Notes under the pieces: generated by a model
The model's input: only the letters and a program-made list of their open reading frames with translations
Told to the model about the DNA's origin: nothing
Databases searched by the model: none
Part shown: in pieces, positions 7,246 to 13,433 of the stretch
Layout: each line of letters opens with the position of its first letter
Position numbering within the stretch: position 1 is the first letter of the stretch
Made by a program: the position numbers and the translations under genes
DNA from: an uncultured Roseburia sp.
GTDB taxonomy: Bacteria > Bacillota > Clostridia > Lachnospirales > Lachnospiraceae
DNA length: 16,393 nucleotides
Assembly: GCA_947070915.1 (NCBI GenBank)
Contig: CAMTDY010000049.1
Span: 1 to 16,393 of the forward strand
Direction: 5' to 3'

Positions 7246-7446
7246 CTACCTATTTCCCTCATTCACAACCTTCTGAATGAGCACTTGATACTTTCTTTCT
7301 ATTTCCATCCTTGGGCTATTTGAAGCGTGGCTTAAAGTGTTTGGTGGAAGATCTACTTCCGGAAGAGCCTCCACTTCGTTCAGCCATTGTTTTTTCAGCT
7401 CTTCTATTTTACCTATCTGTTCCTCTGTCAATTTTAGTTCGTTCAT
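7246..7446 (-). CDS. Small protein of unknown function after the MuF gene
   Basis: A 66-residue protein that I do not recognise as a named family. It is mostly helical: LKLTEEQIGKIEELKKQWLNEVEAL, a Pro-rich turn PEVDLPPNTLSHASNSPR, then a second helix MEIERKYQVLIQKVVNEGN. It has no signal peptide or membrane segment. It overlaps the 3' end of the MuF gene by 38 bases; an AAAGGA ribosome site lies about 11 bases before the ATG at 7446 (a TTG at 7452 is an alternative). A small gene right behind a MuF protein with an effector-like C-terminus could be an immunity or assembly partner, but that is only inference from place. The frame continues upstream to 7476, inside the MuF gene, which I consider shadow. 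Confidence 0.62.
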   Translation of the reverse strand: MNELKLTEEQIGKIEELKKQWLNEVEALPEVDLPPNTLSHASNSPRMEIERKYQVLIQKVVNEGNR

Positions 7447-8959
7447 ACTCAATATATCCTTTCTTTTCCAAAACACAGCATATACAATGATTCAGTTCCT
7501 CGCCTGTCAAAATCTCTTCAAGCCCCTCTCTGTATATTGTATTATAACTGATTTTATCTAATGGTTTCAATACCCGGATCTTATAATTATATGTATTGCT
7601 TACACAGCGGAACTCTTTGATCTCTGGATGCTCCTGTAGAAAAGAAAAATCATCTTTGCCAAATGAAACGTCACCCTGGGCTAGTGGATGGTTATGGGTG
7701 ATGATAGCTTTTTCCAGATTCACATCATATATATCCACATTATCTTTTCCACCAATAAACTGCACGACCTGCCCATTATTTTCGACAACGACCGCATTCT
7801 CCAAATCTTCATCCCTGATTTGATCCTCAAAGTAAACAATTGCTTCACTTAGGCTTTCTATCAGCACTTTTCCCAGATCGATCCTCTTAGATTTTCCTCC
7901 CGGTACTTCGGCCCCCGGTCTGACGTATTTCTTTTTCCATTCCTGGTACGACAGATCGGCTGGCACATAATACGTCTTTCCGTCTTCTCCGCGGGCGGCT
8001 CGTTCTTCTCCTTCTGTGTATTCGTCGTTAAAATAAGGTATTGGCTTGCCACGGCATTGCGGATGAAAAGGCGGCGCCGTCACACCAATCTCGAAATCCT
8101 CCAGCAAATAGTGTTTTTTATCCATCGTGCTACAAAAACTACAGGTGATACTATCGAGAGCCTCCAGTATTTCATATTCTTTCACCCCCATTTCCTCCAT
8201 GCTGTCACGCATTGCCATATTACTGAACGCTGCTGACTCCGTCATTACAAGCCTCCGCGCCTGGGCTTTGGGAACTTTCATTGCTTTAGCGATTTCGCTT
8301 ACTGCGATCTCTGGCGACGCTCCCGTGATGCACATTTTGGATAAACTCTGATACAGGGTGTTGATCAGCTTGGTTTTATCCTGCCAGATTCGTTCAGAGA
8401 AATTTTTTCCATCTACGGCCCAAGGTTTGTTTAAAATCTTTTCCACCACTCTGTTATCCAGTTTTCGGATATTGGAGTTATTTCCTTGCCCCTTCTGGAT
8501 TTCGTATGCGGTATGATAATATTCGTCTGTGTAACTATCCCTTACATGGTTCTTTGTCTTGTCCATATATTTTGTGTAGAGTTTTTCCGCCTCTCCGCGT
8601 ATCTCATACTGAAGCGCTTCCAGCTGGCGGATATGAACCTTTGCCGAAGCATTTTCAAGTTCTTTTACCCACTGCTGGTTTTCAGAATTTTCCTCTCCAT
8701 ATTTGATATATTCCTCTACGCTCCAGCGAAACTCTTTTAGTTCATTCTTATCCAGCAGTTTCTTTGCCTCGGCCAGTGACACGCCATTATTGTCAGCAAG
8801 TCTCTGATACCAGACCATTGTCTTTTTATTTATTTCAGAAAGAGCACGGTCAAATTGTTCCTGAATCTCTTCCGCCTTTTTCTGAGACTTTGCATTCGCA
8901 GCCTTTTCCAGCTGGCCGAATCGTTCACGCCAGTACTCCCTATTCCTTTTTTTATGCAT
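7409..8959 (-). CDS. MuF/SPP1 Gp7-type minor head protein with C-terminal JAB-like domain
   Basis: A 516-residue two-part protein. Residues about 1-310 are a MuF-type minor head protein: long charged helices, then VPKAQARRLVMTESAAFSN and a metal-knuckle-like end, SITCSFCSTMD (Cys273, Cys276) with APPFHPQCRGKPIPYF (His299, Cys302). Such proteins sit at the portal and may enter the host with DNA. After a linker, residues about 385-468 read ENAVVVENNGQVVQ, then AIITHNHP (422-425), DVSFGKDDFSFL and EIKEFRCVSN, the strand-HxHP-S-D layout of JAB/RadC-like metallopeptidase folds. Ser and Asp spacing is shifted compared with the classic H-x-H-x7-S-x2-D motif, so activity is uncertain. MuF proteins with variable C-terminal effector domains are known in temperate Firmicute phages. 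Start: ATG 8959 with AAAGGTG 7 bases before; the TTG at 8965 is too close to it. Confidence 0.87.
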   Translation of the reverse strand: MHKKRNREYWRERFGQLEKAANAKSQKKAEEIQEQFDRALSEINKKTMVWYQRLADNNGVSLAEAKKLLDKNELKEFRWSVEEYIKYGEENSENQQWVKELENASAKVHIRQLEALQYEIRGEAEKLYTKYMDKTKNHVRDSYTDEYYHTAYEIQKGQGNNSNIRKLDNRVVEKILNKPWAVDGKNFSERIWQDKTKLINTLYQSLSKMCITGASPEIAVSEIAKAMKVPKAQARRLVMTESAAFSNMAMRDSMEEMGVKEYEILEALDSITCSFCSTMDKKHYLLEDFEIGVTAPPFHPQCRGKPIPYFNDEYTEGEERAARGEDGKTYYVPADLSYQEWKKKYVRPGAEVPGGKSKRIDLGKVLIESLSEAIVYFEDQIRDEDLENAVVVENNGQVVQFIGGKDNVDIYDVNLEKAIITHNHPLAQGDVSFGKDDFSFLQEHPEIKEFRCVSNTYNYKIRVLKPLDKISYNTIYREGLEEILTGEELNHCICCVLEKKGYIEYERTKIDRGTDR

Positions 8960-8974
8960 GTGCAAACACCTTTC

Positions 8975-9340
8975 CTACAAAATATCCAGCTTGCAAAAAA
9001 TCTTGAAAATTTTAGGGCACTGCAACGCAAACCAATCAACCATCTCTTCGTTCTGCGACCACCCTTGCTGAAACCTTGCTGAACTTTCCATCAGACCTGA
9101 TTCATCGAAAAATGCATGGATAATTTCATGCCTTAATGTAGCTTTCTCACACAATTTGCAATATTCTTCCGGTTCGCTTAATAAATCAGGGTGGGTTGTC
9201 ATATCGCAGTACACAATTTCTTTCATGCGACCGTCGCAATATCCATCAATATTCCTCTTGTCAAAGAGTGGTTCATCACAAAACTTTTTCTTTTTAATCG
9301 TGTACTTAGTCCCTAATATCGATATTTTCCTCTTTTTCAT
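8975..9340 (-). CDS. HExxH metallopeptidase-like protein
   Basis: A 121-residue protein with ATLRHEIIHAFFDESGL, so HEIIH at residues 71-75, and SQNEEMVDWFALQCPKI, where Glu98/Glu99 are candidates for the third zinc ligand. Two His plus a downstream Glu is the gluzincin arrangement; the overall size and the E-x-x-V-D-W helix recall ImmA/IrrE- or SprT-like phage peptidases, but I cannot assign one family. Several Cys (21, 35, 45, 61, 64) occur before the motif. The start is set by AGGAGG 9 bases before ATG 9340; an ATG at 9346 is spaced only about 4 bases from that site. It overlaps the portal 3' end by 35 bases and precedes the MuF gene by 15 bases, so it is made with the packaging and head proteins. 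Confidence 0.78.
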   Translation of the reverse strand: MKKRKISILGTKYTIKKKKFCDEPLFDKRNIDGYCDGRMKEIVYCDMTTHPDLLSEPEEYCKLCEKATLRHEIIHAFFDESGLMESSARFQQGWSQNEEMVDWFALQCPKIFKIFCKLDIL

Positions 9341-10706
9341 CTTCATTTTCCTCCTCTTCGGAAAAAACATTCTGGTATAATTCAGCTTTCTCCTGCTCTT
9401 CTTTTTCTTCCTTCTGCAGTTGTTTCAGCTCTTCATCCACATTTTCCACAAAAGGATGATTTTTAAGAATCGTTTTCTTGCTTATGATTCCCGTTGAATC
9501 CCGGCAGATCTGCGCCTGCTCTGTTTCGTTTTTTATCCGGGTGCGTTTCCAGGTCTGCGTGATCACGTCGCACGGTATACCGGCATATTTACATAAAGCG
9601 CGTATAAGTCTGGCAAATCCAAGGCGGAACTCTGTCTCCATCAATCCGGTTTTCATCTCTAACAGAGAGTACATAAACTTAAGGGCCTCGCCAGACTGAT
9701 TTCCAAAATTCTCAGGACGGGGATCAAATCCTTGTCCCTGTTCAAAGATGGCCTTTCTTGTTGCCTCCAGGACACTGTTACGTGCTTCGATCGGTATCTC
9801 AATATTTATTGTACTAACCCCTGGAGTTCTTTCATTGGAATCCACCTCGATAACCTTATATTTCTTTAAATCCTGGAGAAAACCATCTAAGTCCGTACCT
9901 CCATATCCAGAGAGTACAAATATAAGTTCCTGTATATCTTCCAGATCATTAATAAAACCACTGAATACTTTGTCATAGACATCTATCAGCGGCTTTATAT
10001 TTTTTAAATCGTCCGTTCGTATGTTGTTGTTCCAGAATGGTATAAACGGCACTTCGCCAAATTCATGTTTATATCTGTCTACTTCCTCTTTGGTTTCCTG
10101 GTTAATGAACATTTGATAATATACCAGCCCTTCCGAAAGAGTATCTTCTGCTTTCTTTTTGAAAGCCTGGCATTCTTTGTCCGTCCAGTATTCATACACC
10201 TTGTATTCTTCTCCGGCATCCGAAAAAATCGGATATTCTCGAAGAACTCCGATCAGTTTTTTCTTTAGGCTTTTGTCAAACACTGGTGTGATCTGCTTGC
10301 TGTCCACTACTGCCCATTCAATGCCCTCTTCACCAACCCAATAATGCACCCATCCTGCACACATATTAGCGGCATTCACGCAGAGTTCCATACAATTTTT
10401 CGTAAATTCATCACCGAGCAGTTCTGTTACTTTTTTGTTTGCTGTGGTATTGCCGATATCAAATGTCGGTGGTATTGTAAAGGCATATGCCGCTTTCTGA
10501 TTCACAATCAACCCATGGAAATTTCTTGGAATACGGTTATCTGCATTTCTTAAAGGATTCCCTCCTTCTGTTTGTTCTGATTTTTTTTGGAATAAGATAT
10601 CCGTTTCATTCCGATAATATCGTTCTGCTATCTCCGCATTCCTGACGTACTCCGCGTGCCTGGCTGTGTATTTTTCTATTAGCTTTTGGGCTGTCTCCAG
10701 GTCCAT
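9306..10706 (-). CDS. SPP1 Gp6-like portal protein
   Basis: A 466-residue portal. Its N-terminus is MDLETAQKLIEKYTARHAEYVRNAEIAERYYRNETDIL, followed by NADNRIPRNFHGLIVNQKAAYAFTIPPTFD, which is the conserved N-x-R-I-x-x-x-x-x-x-x-I-V-x-x-x-x-x-Y signature of the Gp6 portal family. Later IPFIPFWNNNIRTDDLKNIKPLIDVYDKVFSGFINDLEDIQELIFVLSGYGG is the stem and crown transition, and the C-terminus (about the last 50 residues) is a Glu-rich coiled tail. Portals form the dodecameric ring through which DNA is packaged. The start is ATG 10706, with GAGGTGG before it; a GTG at 10715 is in frame but has no room for a ribosome site. It lies 10 bases after the terminase stop. Confidence 0.94.
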   Translation of the reverse strand: MDLETAQKLIEKYTARHAEYVRNAEIAERYYRNETDILFQKKSEQTEGGNPLRNADNRIPRNFHGLIVNQKAAYAFTIPPTFDIGNTTANKKVTELLGDEFTKNCMELCVNAANMCAGWVHYWVGEEGIEWAVVDSKQITPVFDKSLKKKLIGVLREYPIFSDAGEEYKVYEYWTDKECQAFKKKAEDTLSEGLVYYQMFINQETKEEVDRYKHEFGEVPFIPFWNNNIRTDDLKNIKPLIDVYDKVFSGFINDLEDIQELIFVLSGYGGTDLDGFLQDLKKYKVIEVDSNERTPGVSTINIEIPIEARNSVLEATRKAIFEQGQGFDPRPENFGNQSGEALKFMYSLLEMKTGLMETEFRLGFARLIRALCKYAGIPCDVITQTWKRTRIKNETEQAQICRDSTGIISKKTILKNHPFVENVDEELKQLQKEEKEEQEKAELYQNVFSEEEENEDEKEENIDIRD

Positions 10707-10716
10707 CCTATCCACC

Positions 10717-11991
10717 TCACTTTAATATTTTGATTCCGTCCCCGCCACGGATAATCGTATAACAAAAATACCTAATGCTGTCCATACAATGATCTCTGGT
10801 TTTGATCGGTTTGTCTTCCCCTCGTTCCGTCGCCTTACTGTCCCATATATAAGAATTGAACTCAAGAATGGTATTTTTGCACTCATGGTATATCCCAATC
10901 TTGTCTTTATTTAATAACGATGAAACGTACCTGATGCCGTCCAGAACATCATTTTTTGCCTTTTTTATCCGAAATCCTCTTTTCTTGAGCTCGGCAATAA
11001 ATGAGGCTGCCGATGGATCAATGATGATCTTCCGCGGGTTTATGGCATTGAGCCACTCTTCCAGGTCGTCTGCATACTCTGTATCCGTCTTTTGCTGTTC
11101 CTCGTCCCGTCCACTGTAGTAATATTCCTTAAGACATATCCATTTTCCAGAAGCCTCTTTTGACCATAGGAGGAATACCGTAGCATTCTGTGTTCCGTAG
11201 TCGCATGACACATAATAATCACGAAACACAAGACCTTTCAGGGATTTAATGATATGACGTTCTTCGTGGAACATGTCATAAATAATTCCTTCCGCGACAA
11301 CCCAAAGTCCAAGAATGTACCGCTTGTAAAACACACCGCTATACATGGAGCGATACCGTTCCTTTATTCGTTCGCTCAGACTAAGATTGTCCTCCATGGA
11401 GAAATGAAGATATAGCAGGTGCTTTTTATCCCTCTTGTCAATCCAATTTCTCTTAAACCAGTGATATGGTCCATCTGGGTTACAGTTAAACCAATATTTA
11501 GAGCCATCTACCGAACAGCGTCCCGTTGCCTGGTTTACAAAACTCTCTGGCATAAGTGCCACTTCATCAAAAAGGCAGCCTGCAAGCGTAATGCCCTGGA
11601 TCAGATCCTGCGACCGCTCGTCCTTCCCGCCAAAAATGTAAAAATAATTTGTCCTGCTGCCTTTGGTAATGACAACCAAATTATCATTTCTGTGGTCTGT
11701 TACGCCATAACCTCTTGACCGCAACATCAACTTTAGCCAAAAGAGAACGTTTCTTCTGAATGATCCGATGGTTTTGCCACACATACCAAAATTCTGGTCT
11801 TCAAAGGACGCCATCGCCCACATCGCATATGATAATGACATGCATAACGTTTTTCCAGAACGGATTGCACCATCCGCAATGATCCCATCCATTTCCTTTA
11901 CCGGCGAATCTCTGCACCACCAGTTCAGAACCTTCCTTTGCTTTTTTGAAAAAGGTCTAAATCTAAAAACTTTTTTAGTAATCCTCTTCAT
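10717..11991 (-). CDS. terL: Terminase large subunit (PBSX type)
   Basis: A 424-residue DNA-packaging motor. Walker A is GAIRSGKT at residues 41-48; Walker B is LAGCLFDE at 136-143 with Glu143 as the likely catalytic Glu; FNCNPDGPYHWF (168-179) is the coupling motif. The C-terminal RNase H-like nuclease has Asp264 (SCDYG), Asp325 (IIIDPSA), and Asp400/Asp404 (KTRDHCMDSIRY). All key residues are present, so it looks intact. It cuts concatemers and drives DNA into the prohead through the portal. The ATG at 11991 has GAGAGGATT about 10 bases before it and overlaps the terS end by 17 bases. Confidence 0.96.
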   Translation of the reverse strand: MKRITKKVFRFRPFSKKQRKVLNWWCRDSPVKEMDGIIADGAIRSGKTLCMSLSYAMWAMASFEDQNFGMCGKTIGSFRRNVLFWLKLMLRSRGYGVTDHRNDNLVVITKGSRTNYFYIFGGKDERSQDLIQGITLAGCLFDEVALMPESFVNQATGRCSVDGSKYWFNCNPDGPYHWFKRNWIDKRDKKHLLYLHFSMEDNLSLSERIKERYRSMYSGVFYKRYILGLWVVAEGIIYDMFHEERHIIKSLKGLVFRDYYVSCDYGTQNATVFLLWSKEASGKWICLKEYYYSGRDEEQQKTDTEYADDLEEWLNAINPRKIIIDPSAASFIAELKKRGFRIKKAKNDVLDGIRYVSSLLNKDKIGIYHECKNTILEFNSYIWDSKATERGEDKPIKTRDHCMDSIRYFCYTIIRGGDGIKILK

Positions 11992-12811
11992 CGCGCCAAT
12001 CCTCTCTGGAAGTTGCGTTCAAGGCATCGATAAAACCATCATCCTCCTGTCCGGTATCATCACTCTGCTCCATCTTCGCTTTTATTGCTTGAATTTCAAC
12101 GCGTTGCTTTTCTGTCGCAAGATCCATATGGTCACTCAGCCACTGCAGCGCCTTCATCCGATCAGAAAGTTTGATCTTTGCACCATCTCTGCCCTGTGAT
12201 ACCTCTGAAATTAATGTGCCATCTACTTTGTTACTGTCTTTTAGATCTACAAAAGGCATATTAGCTTTGTGTTTTATGCCTTTTTTATCAAAATATTCTA
12301 CTTCTTTAGTCCCAAAGACCGCATAATCCGTTATGTCCGCAAAGGCTAAGTCAATATATTTTTGAAAAATATCTTCCTCGCTTAAAAGTTCCCGATTAAA
12401 CCGTTCTTGTTTGAGCTCGATTATCCTTGCTTTTACTTTAGTGTTTCTTAGTAGCAAGGAACCGTTTGTAGCTGCTGCTGAGTAACTGCACTCATAGGCT
12501 TTTTGGTAAGCCTTTGTTGCATTAAAGCAACGAATGTAATGGATACAAAAAAGCTGTTGTTTACTGGTTAAATCGTTATTTTCCAAAACCGTTTCAACCT
12601 CTTCAACAGCACCCTTCTTTTTTTTGTTTGCAACGTTGCAATCCTTTTTATGCAACGTTGCGTTTCTATCTCCTTCCCATTTGTAACGGTTTTTCCAACT
12701 CCTTACAGTTCCCTCTGCTACATCTAACTGTTTGGAGATTTCAATGAGTTTCAGCCCTTCTTTATACAATTTGAAGGCTTCCTCCACTCTTTTATCTTTC
12801 GCCTTCGGCAA
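11975..12811 (-). CDS. terS: Terminase small subunit
   Basis: A 278-residue TerS of the YqaS/Terminase_2 kind. Residues about 3-45 (DKRVEEAFKLYKEGLKLIEI, then SKQLDVAEGTVRSWKNRYKW) form a helix-turn-helix; a Lys/Asn-rich linker follows; then LTSKQQLFCIHYIRCFNATKAYQKAYECSYSAAATNGSLLLRNTKVKARI (81-130) is the conserved terminase small subunit core. The C-terminus is acidic. TerS recognises the packaging site and feeds DNA to TerL. The start is an unusual TTG at 12811: no ATG or GTG in frame gives the full helix-turn-helix, and AAAGGTGGTGAG precedes it. Two 10-bp palindromes lie inside the linker-coding region (separate entry). Confidence 0.92.
   Translation of the reverse strand: MPKAKDKRVEEAFKLYKEGLKLIEISKQLDVAEGTVRSWKNRYKWEGDRNATLHKKDCNVANKKKKGAVEEVETVLENNDLTSKQQLFCIHYIRCFNATKAYQKAYECSYSAAATNGSLLLRNTKVKARIIELKQERFNRELLSEEDIFQKYIDLAFADITDYAVFGTKEVEYFDKKGIKHKANMPFVDLKDSNKVDGTLISEVSQGRDGAKIKLSDRMKALQWLSDHMDLATEKQRVEIQAIKAKMEQSDDTGQEDDGFIDALNATSREDWRDEEDY
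12628..12661. repeat. Paired palindromes GCAACGTTGC inside terS
   Basis: Two identical 10-bp palindromes, GCAACGTTGC at 12630-12639 and 12652-12661, have centres exactly 22 bp apart, about two helical turns. The first extends to a 14-bp palindrome TTGCAACGTTGCAA (12628-12641). They sit in the terS segment that encodes the linker between the helix-turn-helix and the core. Packaging (pac) sites often lie in or next to terS, so this is a candidate site; regulatory binding is the other option. Confidence 0.6.
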
Positions 12812-12854
12812 GGGCTCACCACCTTTGATATTTTATTAACTCCTAATAAGGAGG

Positions 12855-12880
12855 GAGGATTCCCTCACTTGAGAATCCTC
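12855..12880. promoter_or_regulatory. Inverted repeat GAGGATTC-N10-GAATCCTC before terS
   Basis: Perfect 8-bp arms with a 10-bp spacer lie between the terminator of the late regulator gene and terS. On the minus strand no U-run follows, so it is unlike a terminator. It may be a regulator-binding site or the leader of a late transcript. I could not identify a convincing -35/-10 pair here. A smaller hairpin, CTCCT-AATA-AGGAG, adjoins it towards terS. Confidence 0.45.
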
Positions 12881-12893
12881 TACACATGTATGC

Positions 12894-12932
12894 AAAAAAG
12901 AAGGACACAGTTCCCTTACTGCATCCTTCTTT
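12894..12932 (-). terminator. Strong intrinsic terminator after the late regulator
   Basis: On the minus strand AAAGAAGGA pairs with TCCTTCTTT, continuing through two G-U pairs and CAGT/ACTG around an AAGGGA loop, about 15 bp in all, followed by a run of T. It lies 20 bases after the stop of the sigma-like gene. It separates the early/regulatory operon from the late operon that starts with terS, and so implies either a late promoter in 12812-12893 or antitermination. Confidence 0.85.
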
Positions 12933-12951
12933 CAGTTTATATATTAACACA

Positions 12952-13398
12952 TCAAAACGGCTCATTGTGGTTCATCTTTAAATTTTTTATTGCCTTTTCG
13001 TGAATTCTTTTTATCTGGGAACGGCTATAGCACATTACTTTACTTATCTCCTCCCACTTTGCAAAGTATATGTACCGAAACCGCAACACCCTGGCTTCCT
13101 CTGGATCTTTCAACTTCCACAGCGCCTCCTCGATCTCCAGCTTTATCTTACAAGATTTCATGATGGCGTCGGCAATCTGTGCCTGCAGATCCTCCAGCTT
13201 AACCATCAGATCTGACAGGTCCTGGTGGCGGTTGTTGCCTTTTGGCATGTCTGACAGCTGTTGTGACTTGACGCTCTGCTCAATCTCCCGGAGAGATTCC
13301 AGTTGCTCTTTCAGACTTTCGATTTTTTTACATGCTTTTCGATAGCCTGTTAGATATTCTTTTTTGCTTTGATATTCCTGATATTCTTTTTCGTCCAT
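12952..13398 (-). CDS. Sigma-like late transcription regulator (ArpU/RinA/DUF1492-like)
   Basis: A 148-residue protein with a long N-terminal coiled coil (about residues 1-90: KACKKIESLKEQLESLREIEQS and so on, with a DMPKGNNRHQDLSDL segment) and a C-terminal sigma-70 region 4-like helix-turn-helix: DPEEARVLRFRYIYFAKWEEISKVMCYSRSQIKRIHEKAIKNL (about 98-140). The M-P-x-G...D-L motif and this HTH are typical of the phage regulators that switch on late structural genes and lie just before terS. The ATG at 13398 has AAGGAGAG before it. A strong terminator follows the gene, and a 14-bp palindrome (13414-13427) lies just before its ribosome site, which could be an operator for it. Confidence 0.88.
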   Translation of the reverse strand: MDEKEYQEYQSKKEYLTGYRKACKKIESLKEQLESLREIEQSVKSQQLSDMPKGNNRHQDLSDLMVKLEDLQAQIADAIMKSCKIKLEIEEALWKLKDPEEARVLRFRYIYFAKWEEISKVMCYSRSQIKRIHEKAIKNLKMNHNEPF

Positions 13399-13413
13399 TC
13401 GGTCTCTCCTTAC

Positions 13414-13427
13414 TTGCGCCGGCGCAA
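13414..13427. promoter_or_regulatory. 14-bp perfect palindrome TTGCGCCGGCGCAA
   Basis: TTGCGCC and GGCGCAA are adjacent perfect inverted halves in the 35-base gap between the YopX-like gene and the late regulator, just upstream of the latter's ribosome site. It shares TTGC-N6-GCAA with 12628-12641 and 7191-7204. A zero-spacer palindrome fits a dimeric DNA-binding protein better than a terminator. The bound protein is unknown. Confidence 0.5.
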
Positions 13428-13433
13428 CGCTGG

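Noticed and set aside
7861..8052. Minus-strand ORF in another frame inside the MuF gene
   Set aside because: Fully inside a conserved gene, no ribosome site, low-complexity basic translation.
11040..11231. Minus-strand 63-codon ORF within terL
   Set aside because: Out-of-frame shadow of the TerL nuclease region, which has all catalytic Asp residues in the main frame.
11768..12199. Plus-strand 143-codon ORF opposite terL and terS
   Set aside because: Antisense to two clear terminase genes across their overlap; Ser/Leu/Ile/Cys-rich translation typical of antisense frames.
12855..12880. Second terminator before terS
   Set aside because: The stem is followed by CCTCC on the operon strand, not by a U-run, so I list it as a possible regulatory site instead.
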